From Actinomycetes bacterium (GTDB taxonomy: Bacteria; Actinomycetota; Actinomycetes; Actinomycetales; Cellulomonadaceae), in contig JAEWOA010000140.1 in the NCBI GenBank assembly GCA_023461115.1, positions 1 to 15,423 of the forward strand: a stretch of 15,423 nucleotides of DNA. The letters run 5' to 3'. Made by a program: the position numbers and the translations under genes. Within the stretch, counting starts at the first letter, position 1, and every line of letters begins with the position of its first letter. The notes below the pieces were generated by a model. That model worked only from the letters and a program-made list of their open reading frames with translations. It had not been told where the DNA came from and did not search any database. This document shows positions 1 to 7,420 of this stretch, piece after piece.

Positions 1-32
1 GGCCCGGCTTCCCCGCGGCGCCGTCGTCGGGG

Positions 33-1457
33 TCAGCGCCAGGCGGCCAAGAGGTCGTCGGCGGACCAGGCCCGGTCGGTTCCCGCGTCCGGCATCACGC
101 CGCCGGGACAGACGGCGACGAGGGGGACGCTGGGCCGGTACCCAGGGATGGATGCGGCATCGGCGCTGAGCTTGCGCACGTCCGCCGCCGTGACCGGGGC
201 GGGCCGCCACTTGATCGTGCCGACGAACGCCAGCTCGTGCGCGGGGCGGCGGTCCGCGCCGACCACGTCGATCTCGGGCTTGTTGGAGCGTGGCCACCAG
301 CCGCCGATCTCCCTGACGTGCGCCCAGGGAGTGCCGACGAGTGCCCGCCACAGCGACGCGCGGACCACGGGCTCGATGGCACGACCGCGCCACGAGCCGA
401 AGGCGTCGTCGTTCACCCGGGCAAGGGCGAGGTCTCCACGGCCTCGGTCGACCTCGGGCAGGGCGGGCTCGACGAAGGGCAGCCAGAATCTCAGCGCCGG
501 GTCGTCGATCCGGTATCGCGGTTCCTTCTGCGCCTTGGCGGAGAGCGGTTGGTCGACGGCGACGATGCGCTTGGTGATCAGCAGCTCGAGCGCGCGCGAC
601 AGGGACACGGGCGCCATGCCGCCGGTCGCCTGCTGGATTCCGGAGAACGTCCGCTCGCCGTACCCGCCGATCGCCGTGAGCACCGTCCGCGCGTGCATGC
701 CTTCGGGGAGTTCGCCGTCCAGCACGCGGGTACCCGACGCGGCCAGGGCCGACAGCGAGGTGGAGAACGAGCGCTCGAGGAACGACGCGCGAGTCTCGCC
801 ACGGCGCCAGGTCTCGGCGATCTGCGGCTGTCCGCCGGTGATCAGGTACGCGTCGAAGGCGTCCATGCCTGTCAGCCCGGTCATGGAGCCGATGTCGCCA
901 GGGGTCAGCGCCTCAAGGATCATCTCGGCCCCACGCCCGTGGAACGGCTGGTCAGGCTTGGTGAGGTGTTCCATCATCGCGAGGTCGGACCCGAGCAGCA
1001 GGAGCAGCACCGGGCGCCGCGAGAGTTGCTGGTCCCACACGCGCTGGAGTTCCCCAGCCCCGCCGGGGACGACCTCAAGGAGCCAGGGGAGCTCGTCGAG
1101 CACGACCACAGCCGGCTGATCCGTGGGGAGGGCGCCGGCAAGCAGCGCCAGCGCGGCGGTCAGCGATCGGGGCTCCTGTCCCACGGCGATCGCCGCGTTC
1201 GGGAGGCTGGAGGCCGCGATCGCCGCCGCGAGGTCGGCGTACGCGCGCTCGGGCGCCGACGATCGCGCGGCCTGGAACACGAGATAGGGGAGCTCGGAGC
1301 GCTCGGCGAACACCTCGGCGAGCCGGCTCTTGCCGATGCGCCGGCGGCCACGGAGCAGGACGGCGACACCGCTGGCGTCCCGTCCTCCGCGCCGGACGAC
1401 GTCGAGTTGCCCATCGAGGAGGGCAAGTTCCCGCACGCGGCCGACGAACTTCGCCAT
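33..1457 (-). CDS. AAA+ ATPase, archaeal-ATPase/DUF234 type
   Basis: A 474-residue P-loop ATPase. Seen: an N-terminal 'FVGRxxEL' opening, Walker A GRRRIGKS at about residues 37-44, Walker B VVVLDE ending at D121-E122, and an LLLLGSD sensor-1-like strand near residue 157. A winged-helix-like middle part follows, then a C-terminal part with ExD (PEIDVV) and GTIKW. This order matches the archaeal ATPase family with a DUF234-type C-terminus, whose tail resembles a PD-(D/E)xK nuclease fold. The usual acidic residue of the ExK half-motif is Thr here, so catalysis is doubtful. Cellular role is unknown; family members are often stand-alone, and no toxin or nuclease partner is adjacent. The ATG at 1457 is chosen because GGTGGGAG lies 5 nt upstream and the GRxxEL motif begins at residue 6. 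It is divergent from the GH3 gene across 166 bp. Confidence 0.85.
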   Translation of the reverse strand: MAKFVGRVRELALLDGQLDVVRRGGRDASGVAVLLRGRRRIGKSRLAEVFAERSELPYLVFQAARSSAPERAYADLAAAIAASSLPNAAIAVGQEPRSLTAALALLAGALPTDQPAVVVLDELPWLLEVVPGGAGELQRVWDQQLSRRPVLLLLLGSDLAMMEHLTKPDQPFHGRGAEMILEALTPGDIGSMTGLTGMDAFDAYLITGGQPQIAETWRRGETRASFLERSFSTSLSALAASGTRVLDGELPEGMHARTVLTAIGGYGERTFSGIQQATGGMAPVSLSRALELLITKRIVAVDQPLSAKAQKEPRYRIDDPALRFWLPFVEPALPEVDRGRGDLALARVNDDAFGSWRGRAIEPVVRASLWRALVGTPWAHVREIGGWWPRSNKPEIDVVGADRRPAHELAFVGTIKWRPAPVTAADVRKLSADAASIPGYRPSVPLVAVCPGGVMPDAGTDRAWSADDLLAAWR

Positions 1458-1483
1458 TCAGGCTCCCACCAGGTTCCGTCGAG

Positions 1484-1522
1484 GACACTACCTCGAATGT
1501 TAGTAACATAAGCGATAGTGAC
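1484..1522. promoter_or_regulatory. Nested 39-bp dyad between divergent genes
   Basis: An AT-rich element in a very GC-rich setting. The core is ATGTTA-G-TAACAT (1497-1509), a perfect 13-bp palindrome centred on G1503. Outer arms CACTA (1486-1490) and TAGTG (1516-1520) share exactly the same centre. Counting from 1484 to 1522, 14 of 19 opposed positions are complementary. Because TAACAT fits TANNNT on either strand, the element could be an operator, back-to-back -10 boxes, or both. It lies 27 bp from the ATPase start and about 100 bp from the glucosidase start. The binding protein is unknown, and it does not look like the GC-centred LacI/CelR operators common near actinobacterial glucosidases. 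Confidence 0.55.
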
Positions 1523-1623
1523 TGCGAAGGCCAGGCGTCGCGGGTGTGGGTGGGGCGTCGTACCGTCTGGTCGTCGGGCGTCCCCGGGCCCGACCACACC
1601 GCGTGGAAGGCTGATGAGGTTCG

Positions 1624-3921
1624 ATGACGCACCCGACGAGCACCCCGACGAGCTCTGCCGATCTCCCGTTCCGTGACCCGAGCCGGTCTATCGACGAGCG
1701 CGTCGAGGACCTGTTGGGCCGGCTCACGTTGGAGGAGAAGGCCGGGCAGATCACGCAGTACTTCTACTTTGGTGCGGCGGCGGACGCGCTGCCCGACGAC
1801 GCCGAGCTGACCCAGGAGCAGCAGTTCTTCCGGCAGCAGCCCGCGATGGTGCGCCAGGCGGTGCGGAGCGGCACCGCGGGCTCGGTGCTGTTCGTCGACG
1901 ACCCCGCGACGGTCAACGAGCTGCAGGGGCTCGCGGTCGAGGAGACCGCGCACGGCATCCCGCTGCTGTTCGCGTTCGACGTGATCCACGGGCTGCGCAC
2001 GATCTTCCCCGTGCCGATCGCGCTCGCGGCGAGCTGGGACCCCGCGGTCGCCGAGGAGGCGCAGCGGCACGCGGCCGCCGAGGCGCGCGCGGTCGGGATC
2101 CGGTGGGTGTTCGCGCCGATGGTCGACATCGCGCGTGACCCGCGGTGGGGGCGGATGATCGAGGGCGCGGGGGAGGACCCGGTGCTGGGCGCGGCGATGG
2201 CCGCCGCGCAGGTCCGGGGGTTCCAGGGCGACGGCGACGAGCCGGTCGTGATCGCCGGGCCCAAGCACTTCGTCGGGTACGGGGCCTCGCGGGGCGGACG
2301 CGACTACGAGGACGCGGAGATCTCCGACTCCGAGTTGTGGAACGTGTACCTGCCGCCGTTCAAGGCGGCAGTGGACGCCGGCGCCGGCAACATCATGAGC
2401 GCGTACATGGACCTCAACGGCGTGCCCGCGTCCGGCAACCGGTGGCTGCTCACCGACGTGCTGCGCGGCGAGTTCGGCTTCGGGGGCTTCGTCGTCTCCG
2501 ACGCGAACGCCGTGCGCTCGCTGCACGAGCAGCACTTCGCCGCGGACCTCACGGACGCCGCGGCACGCGCCGTCACAGCGGGCCTGGACATGGAGATGGC
2601 CGTCTTCGACGCCGCCTACGGCCGACTGCCGCAGGCGGTGGCCGGCGGGCAGGTCGACGAGGCCGCGATCGACGCCGCGGCCCGCCGCGTGCTGGCCGCG
2701 AAGTTCCGCCTGGGGCTGTTCGAGGACCCGTACGTCGACGAGGGACGCGCCGCGCAGGCGCTCGCCAGCCCGGCCAGCGGTGACGCTGCCCAGCACGCCG
2801 CCGAGCAGACGCTCGTGCTGCTCAAGAACGACGGCCTGCTGCCACTCGCGGCCGAGCGGCTGACCAGTGTGGCGGTGGTCGGGCAGCTCGCGGCCTCACC
2901 CCGCGAGCAGCTCGGCCCGTGGGTGTTCGACCACGACGTCGCGGACACCGTGACCGTCGTCGACGGCCTCCGCAAGCGGTTGGGCGACGGTGTGCGCGTC
3001 GAGCACGCGCACGGCGCCGGGCTCACCGAGCGCGTGTTCCCGTCGTTCTTCGACGACATGGACCCGACCGTGGAGAAGACCCCCGCGGACTACGACGACG
3101 ACGCCGAGATCGAGCGGGCCGTGGCGCTCGCGAGGGGCGCCGACGTCGCGGTCGTGGTCATGGGGCAGCGGCAGAACCAGATCGGCGAGGCCGCGTCCGC
3201 GTCCAGCCTGGACCTGCCGGGCCGCCAGCTCGAGCAGCTCCAGCGCATCGTCGCGACCGGCACCCCAGCGGTGGTCGTCGTGATGAGCGGGCGCCCACTC
3301 GACTTGGTGTGGGCCGACGAGCACGCGCCCGCGATCCTGCAGGCCTGGTACCCGGGCACGCGTGGCGGCGACGCGATCGCCGCTGCGCTCGTCGGGGACG
3401 TCTCGCCCGCCGGCCGGCTGCCGTTCAGCTGGCCACGGAGCATCGGCCAGCTCCCGGTCATCTACTCGCACAACCGGTCGTTCAAGCCCGAGGACCAGGA
3501 GAAGCGGTACTTCGACGAGCCCAGCACGCCGCTGTACCCGTTCGGGCACGGCCTCTCGTACTCGACGTTCGCGTACGCGAACCTGGCGGCCGACGACATC
3601 GCGGTGGGCGAGACGACGACCGTGCGGGTGGACGTCACCAACACCGGCGCCCGCCGCGCCGACGAGGTGGTGCAGCTCTACATCCACCAGCGGCACGGCA
3701 CGTCGAGCCGGCCGCTGCGCGAGCTCAAGGCGTTCCGGCGGCTCACGCTCGACGCAGGCGGGACCGCGACGGTCGAGTTCGAGCTCGGCCCGCGGCAGCT
3801 GACCTACTGGAGCGCGGCGACGCGCGACTGGGTGCAGGACGCCACGACCCTGGACCTCTACGCGGGCGGCGACGCCACGGCCGCCCTCAGCACGACGATC
3901 GAGGTGACGGGGGTCGGCTGA
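1624..3921 (+). CDS. GH3 family beta-glucosidase, probably cytoplasmic
   Basis: A 765-residue glycoside hydrolase family 3 enzyme, expected to release glucose from beta-linked di- and oligosaccharides by a retaining mechanism. Seen: an N-terminal TIM-barrel domain with GPKHFVGYG (K214-H215) and the nucleophile motif VVSDANAV (Asp293). The alpha/beta sandwich domain carries QNQIGEA...SLDLPGRQ, where Glu522 is the likely acid/base. A C-terminal fibronectin III-like domain follows YPFGHGLSYSTF (about 640-765). This is the full BglX-like three-domain layout at normal length. No signal peptide is visible, which suggests it acts on imported cellobiose-like sugars. A GAGG lies 4 nt before ATG 1624. 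A TACCGT box at 1561-1566 and an imperfect hairpin at 1568-1596 lie in the leader. Substrate range cannot be read from the sequence. Confidence 0.95.
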   Translation: MTHPTSTPTSSADLPFRDPSRSIDERVEDLLGRLTLEEKAGQITQYFYFGAAADALPDDAELTQEQQFFRQQPAMVRQAVRSGTAGSVLFVDDPATVNELQGLAVEETAHGIPLLFAFDVIHGLRTIFPVPIALAASWDPAVAEEAQRHAAAEARAVGIRWVFAPMVDIARDPRWGRMIEGAGEDPVLGAAMAAAQVRGFQGDGDEPVVIAGPKHFVGYGASRGGRDYEDAEISDSELWNVYLPPFKAAVDAGAGNIMSAYMDLNGVPASGNRWLLTDVLRGEFGFGGFVVSDANAVRSLHEQHFAADLTDAAARAVTAGLDMEMAVFDAAYGRLPQAVAGGQVDEAAIDAAARRVLAAKFRLGLFEDPYVDEGRAAQALASPASGDAAQHAAEQTLVLLKNDGLLPLAAERLTSVAVVGQLAASPREQLGPWVFDHDVADTVTVVDGLRKRLGDGVRVEHAHGAGLTERVFPSFFDDMDPTVEKTPADYDDDAEIERAVALARGADVAVVVMGQRQNQIGEAASASSLDLPGRQLEQLQRIVATGTPAVVVVMSGRPLDLVWADEHAPAILQAWYPGTRGGDAIAAALVGDVSPAGRLPFSWPRSIGQLPVIYSHNRSFKPEDQEKRYFDEPSTPLYPFGHGLSYSTFAYANLAADDIAVGETTTVRVDVTNTGARRADEVVQLYIHQRHGTSSRPLRELKAFRRLTLDAGGTATVEFELGPRQLTYWSAATRDWVQDATTLDLYAGGDATAALSTTIEVTGVG

Positions 3922-3991
3922 CCCAGCGCGGCTGGAACAGGCTGCGCCGGTGGGCGGCCCGCTCCGCGTCGCGGCGCCTACTGGCGAGCCG

Positions 3992-3997
3992 TAGCCT
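3992..3997 (+). promoter_or_regulatory. Possible -10 box of the sensor phosphatase gene
   Basis: TAGCCT fits the actinobacterial TANNNT -10 consensus and lies 25 nt before the ATG at 4023. That leaves room for a short leader holding the AGAGAGG ribosome site. No convincing -35 is present. The 101-bp gap after the glucosidase contains only this and a weak 5-bp hairpin (3923-3935), so read-through from the glucosidase is equally possible. Confidence 0.25.
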
Positions 3998-4022
3998 CGA
4001 ACGCATCGCGAGAGAGGCCGGG

Positions 4023-6182
4023 ATGGACGCGACAAGCCCGATTGTGGTGCAGGCGCGCGGCGTGATGCTCGTCGTCGACCGCGCCACGCTCGTGGTCGAG
4101 CACGCGTCCGACAACCTCGAGACGCTCGCCCCGATGCCCGCGCGTGACGCGATCGGCCGCCCGCTCGACGAGGTGCTCGGCCCCCGCCTCGGCCGGCGCG
4201 TGCGCGCGGCGCTCGATCACTGGGGCCGGCCGTTGGACTGGCACCGCTCGGCCGCGGTGGTCGAGCCCGCCGGGATCGCGGTCAACGTCGCCCTCCACCT
4301 GGACCACACCCCCGAGACGTACCGGCTGGTGGTCGAGCTGGAGCGGGTCGACGCCGCGCCCGAGGTCCCCACGTGGCTCGTCGTCGAGTCGCATGAGCGC
4401 GTCGCCCGGGTGGTGGCGCAGGCGACGTCCGTCGACGAGATGTGGATGACGTCGATCGACGTCATGCGGCAGTTCATGGGCGGGATCGACCAGCTCCTGG
4501 TGTGCCAGTACGACGACGACGGCTCGGGCAAGTTCGTCGCCGAGGCCGCTGCTCCCGGCGTCATCAGGTTCCGGGACACCCGGATGCGGCCGAGCGTCCG
4601 GGCCGTGAGCACCGCGGCCGTGAGCAGCCGCAACGCCGTGAAGGCGGTCGACGACGTGCGGAGCGCGTCGGTCGAGCTGGTGCCGCCGCCCGACGAGCGT
4701 CATCCGCTGGACGCGAGCGACGCAGACCTGCGGGCGCCCAACCCGGTCGAGGCCGACCTGCTCTACAAGCTCGGCATGACGGGGTTCTTCCTCATGGCGA
4801 TCGAGCGGCGCGACAGCGTGTGGGGCGTCCTCATCGGGCGGCACTTCTCGGGGCCGTTCCTCCCGCCCTATGCGGCGCGCTCCGCCGCGCATGAGCTCAC
4901 GCAGATGCTCGGCACGCGGCTCGACGAGCTCCTCACCGCGCAGGAGGAACGTGAGCGGGACGCCGTCCGCGAGGTCACCGAGCAGCTGTACCTGCACGCG
5001 CGCGCCGGCCAGGACGGCGGAACGGATACAGCGGCGACCGAGGCGGCGCTCGCGCGCCTGGCGCGTAGCGACGGCGTGATCTGGGTGTTCGACGGCGACA
5101 CCCACGTCAGTGGCCGGCCGATGGACTGCGACGTCGCCGCCGTCGCGTCGTGGGTCGCCGCGAATGTGGGGCGTGACGTCGTGGCGCTCACGTGCCTGCA
5201 GGAGCAGGCCCCGGAGCTCGCTGGCCTGCTCCCTGGCGCGCGGGGCGTGCTCGTCGGGCGCGACGAGGAGAACTTCACGCTCTGGTGGCGTGGCCCGGAG
5301 AGCCCGTTGCCGGTGCTGCCCGCCGTGCCGCCGCAGCTCAGCCCGTCGCAACAGCGGCTCTGGCAGACGCGCAACGACTGGCGGTCCCGGTCGGAGCAGC
5401 AGTGCGTGCCCTGGACCGCGATCGAGGTCTGGGCGGTCACGGAGGCGCGGCAGGCGATCAGCGCCGCGGCATTCGCCAACACGCGGGAGGCGCTGCGTGA
5501 CGCCCGGCTGATCCAGCGCAGCCTGCTGCCCGACACGCTCGACCACGCGCCGGGCTGGCTCGTCGACGCGGTCTACCGGCCTGCCGCGGGGGGACAGACC
5601 GGGGGCGACTGGTTCGACTCGTTCCAGCTGCCCAACGGGACCTACGCCATCGTGATCGGCGACGTCGCCGGCCACGGGCTCAGCGCGTCGCGTGAGATGG
5701 GGCAGCTGCGCAACTTCCTGCGGGCGTTCCTCCTGCAGGGCGGCCGCGCGGCCGAGGCGATCGCGGCGCTCGACGAGGCCGTGGGCTGGGTGCTGCCGAA
5801 CTCGCTGGCGACCGTCGGTGTGGGTGTCGTCGACCCGGACACGGGGCGCGTCGACCTGTCCAGCGCGGGGCATCCTCCGCCGATCATCATCGCCGCGGAC
5901 GGGCGGGCCGAGATCGTCGACCCGGTGCCGGCTCCTCCGGTCGGGACGGGACGTGCCGGGACGAGTCACGTGGAGGCGGAGATCCCCGCGGGCGGGGCGC
6001 TCCTCGCGTTCACTGACGGGCTCGTCGAGAGCCGCACGATGCCGCTGCAGGAGGGGATCGAGCGGCTGCGGCGCGTCGCGGAACGGCTGGGCCCGACTCT
6101 GGGCGCCGAACGGCTGATCGCGGAGTACGACTGGCGCAGCGCGGAGGACGACCAGTGCCTGATCGTCCTGCGCCGGCTGTGA
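4023..6182 (+). CDS. Phytochrome-like PAS-GAF-PHY sensor fused to SpoIIE PP2C phosphatase
   Basis: A 719-residue protein, soluble (no membrane segment). Residues 5-110 resemble the phytochrome PAS_2 domain (VQARGVMLVVD...VVEHASDNLETL...IGRPLDEVLGP). Residues 125-305 resemble the phytochrome GAF domain (MGGIDQLLVCQYDDDGSG..VAEA; PNPVEADLLYKLGMTGFFLM; WGVLIGRHFSGP). Residues 320-480 resemble PHY, including a tongue-like stretch LWWRGPE...CVPWTAIEVWA. The C-terminus is a SpoIIE/RsbU-type Ser/Thr phosphatase with LIQRSLLP (497-503), GGDWFD (D529), IGDVAGHG (D547), SAGHPPP, FTDG (D665) and DDQ (709-710), so all metal-binding Asp are present. Bilin-binding features are missing: no Cys before the PAS domain, no DIP motif, Glu243 where the GAF 'SPxH' His is expected, and no PRxSF in the tongue. 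The family dephosphorylates anti-anti-sigma factors; none is nearby. Start ATG 4023 has AGAGAGG 5 nt upstream. The signal sensed is unknown. Confidence 0.85.
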   Translation: MDATSPIVVQARGVMLVVDRATLVVEHASDNLETLAPMPARDAIGRPLDEVLGPRLGRRVRAALDHWGRPLDWHRSAAVVEPAGIAVNVALHLDHTPETYRLVVELERVDAAPEVPTWLVVESHERVARVVAQATSVDEMWMTSIDVMRQFMGGIDQLLVCQYDDDGSGKFVAEAAAPGVIRFRDTRMRPSVRAVSTAAVSSRNAVKAVDDVRSASVELVPPPDERHPLDASDADLRAPNPVEADLLYKLGMTGFFLMAIERRDSVWGVLIGRHFSGPFLPPYAARSAAHELTQMLGTRLDELLTAQEERERDAVREVTEQLYLHARAGQDGGTDTAATEAALARLARSDGVIWVFDGDTHVSGRPMDCDVAAVASWVAANVGRDVVALTCLQEQAPELAGLLPGARGVLVGRDEENFTLWWRGPESPLPVLPAVPPQLSPSQQRLWQTRNDWRSRSEQQCVPWTAIEVWAVTEARQAISAAAFANTREALRDARLIQRSLLPDTLDHAPGWLVDAVYRPAAGGQTGGDWFDSFQLPNGTYAIVIGDVAGHGLSASREMGQLRNFLRAFLLQGGRAAEAIAALDEAVGWVLPNSLATVGVGVVDPDTGRVDLSSAGHPPPIIIAADGRAEIVDPVPAPPVGTGRAGTSHVEAEIPAGGALLAFTDGLVESRTMPLQEGIERLRRVAERLGPTLGAERLIAEYDWRSAEDDQCLIVLRRL

Positions 6183-6194
6183 GCCGCGGGCCGG

Positions 6195-7352
6195 CTAGGC
6201 GCGGGCCGCGTGCTGGGCGCCGCCCGCGGCCTGCAGCGAGCCCTGGACCAAGGGCCGCAGGTAGTGCTCGGCGAGCCACGAGACGACCGGGACCGCCACG
6301 GCGTCGCCGAAGCCGAACAGGGCTTGGTTGGTGCGCGCCGCGCTCAGGTCGTAGTCGCCCGCGCCCATCAGGCGCGCGTACTCGCGCGGGGTCATCCACC
6401 GCACCTGGAGACTGCCCGCGCTGAGCCGCACGACGGCTTGCTTGGAGGAGCCGCCGCGCGCGGTCCGCAGGCAGCCCGAGATGTCGTCGGCCCGGACCTC
6501 CCACACGGCGACGCCCGCCCGCGTGCGGCGGTACGCGGTCCGGTACGTCACGCCGGGGCCACGACGAAGAGCGGCCACACGCGCGCGCTGCACCGGTGAG
6601 AGCGACGAGACGAACGCCTCGGTGCGCGCCGGGGTCCACCAACGCTCGTCGTCGAGCGCGAGGTCCTCGACGAGGTCGGTCAGCCCGGTGAGCCGCGGCG
6701 CCGGCGGCGTCGGGAGCGCGGCCCGGTGGGTGCGCAGACTCTCGTCGCCGAACACCCACTGCAGCCAGTCCGGCCGGAGCTCGGAGTTGGGCTCGGCGAC
6801 GTCGGCGGGCGGGTTCGCCGCGCCGACCAGGAACAGGCGCGGACGTGACTGGGGGACGAACCGCCGCGCGTCGATCGCGAGCACGTCGACCGAGTACCCG
6901 AGCCCGTTGAACGCGCGGATCGCGGCAGTCAGGTCGTCTCCGCCGTGCGACGTGGCCAACCCGGTGACGTTCTCGAGGACGACGACGCCGGGCCGGTCCG
7001 CGCCCAGCTCCCCGAGCAGCCGGACCACGTGCCAGAACGCCCCCGACTGGGTGCCCGAGAGCCCCGCGCGGCCTCCCGCGAGCGACAGGTCCGTGCAGGG
7101 CGACGAGGCCCACGCGACCGAGGCGTCGCGCGGCATGCTCGTCGCGTCGACCTGGCCGATGTCGCCGAGCGCGAACGCGTGCTCGGACCCGCGGAACTGG
7201 GCGTCGTACAACGCCTTCTTGTCGGGCTCGTAGTCGTTCGCCCACGCGACGTGGAATCCCGCAGCCTCGAGTCCGAGCCTGGCCAGGCCGATGCCCGCGA
7301 AGAACTCCAGCACCTTCGGCCGGGCGGCACTGATCGGCGTGACCTCTCGCAC
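6195..7352 (-). CDS. DNA cytosine-5 methyltransferase, solitary
   Basis: A 385-residue C5-methyltransferase that transfers methyl from S-adenosylmethionine to cytosine in DNA. Conserved motifs run in order: I, LEFFAGIGLARLGLEAAGF (15-33); IV, SSPCTDLS with catalytic Cys86; VI, VVLENVTGL (124-132); VIII, QSRPRLFLVG (168-177); IX, RWMTPREYARLMG (318-330); X, FGFGDAVAVPV (346-356). The target-recognition region lies between about 180 and 315, so the sequence methylated cannot be inferred. The usual PCQPFS-like catalytic motif is PCTDLS here. No restriction endonuclease, Vsr nuclease or specificity subunit is adjacent, so it is an orphan within this window. The start is set at GTG 7352 because a TACGCT box lies exactly 6 nt upstream, a leaderless arrangement; no good ribosome site exists. 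It ends 12 nt from the convergent phosphatase gene. Confidence 0.93.
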   Translation of the reverse strand: MREVTPISAARPKVLEFFAGIGLARLGLEAAGFHVAWANDYEPDKKALYDAQFRGSEHAFALGDIGQVDATSMPRDASVAWASSPCTDLSLAGGRAGLSGTQSGAFWHVVRLLGELGADRPGVVVLENVTGLATSHGGDDLTAAIRAFNGLGYSVDVLAIDARRFVPQSRPRLFLVGAANPPADVAEPNSELRPDWLQWVFGDESLRTHRAALPTPPAPRLTGLTDLVEDLALDDERWWTPARTEAFVSSLSPVQRARVAALRRGPGVTYRTAYRRTRAGVAVWEVRADDISGCLRTARGGSSKQAVVRLSAGSLQVRWMTPREYARLMGAGDYDLSAARTNQALFGFGDAVAVPVVSWLAEHYLRPLVQGSLQAAGGAQHAARA

Positions 7353-7358
7353 GCGGGC

Positions 7359-7364
7359 AGCGTA
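7359..7364 (-). promoter_or_regulatory. -10 box for a leaderless methyltransferase start
   Basis: On the minus strand TACGCT (TANNNT) is followed by 6 nt and then GTG at 7352. A transcript starting 6-7 nt after the -10 would begin at the start codon itself, a common actinobacterial leaderless design. It also explains the lack of a Shine-Dalgarno sequence. No -35 is recognisable. Confidence 0.45.
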
Positions 7365-7399
7365 GCGACCACCGCCGACACGGCGTGGGACGCGCTCCG

Positions 7400-7419
7400 G
7401 GCCCGCCGGGCGGCGGGCC
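7400..7419 (-). terminator. GC-rich hairpin after the MMPL gene
   Basis: GGCCCGCC (7400-7407), a 4-nt loop and GGCGGGCC (7412-7419) form a perfect 8-bp stem starting directly after the MMPL stop codon (7421-7423). No T tract follows, as is frequent for actinobacterial terminators. It would separate MMPL transcription from the methyltransferase gene downstream on the same strand, which has its own -10 box. Confidence 0.6.
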
Positions 7420-7420
7420 G

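Noticed and set aside
1568..1596. Imperfect hairpin in the glucosidase leader, considered as a riboswitch or attenuator
   Set aside because: Stem contains a 3-nt bulge, no known riboswitch core is recognisable, and no terminator-antiterminator alternative is visible.
3923..3935. Hairpin CCAGC-GCG-GCTGG after the glucosidase stop, considered as a terminator
   Set aside because: Only a 5-bp stem with a 3-nt loop and no T tract; short hairpins of this size are common in GC-rich DNA.
2919..4022. Upstream in-frame extension of the sensor phosphatase reading frame across the glucosidase gene
   Set aside because: The translation is Arg/Gly/Ala-rich shadow sequence overlapping the well-supported GH3 gene. 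The real start is ATG 4023, with a good ribosome site.
6183..6194. Possible bidirectional terminator between the phosphatase and methyltransferase stops
   Set aside because: The surrounding GC-rich sequence holds direct rather than inverted repeats (GCGGGCCG-like), with no clean stem-loop.
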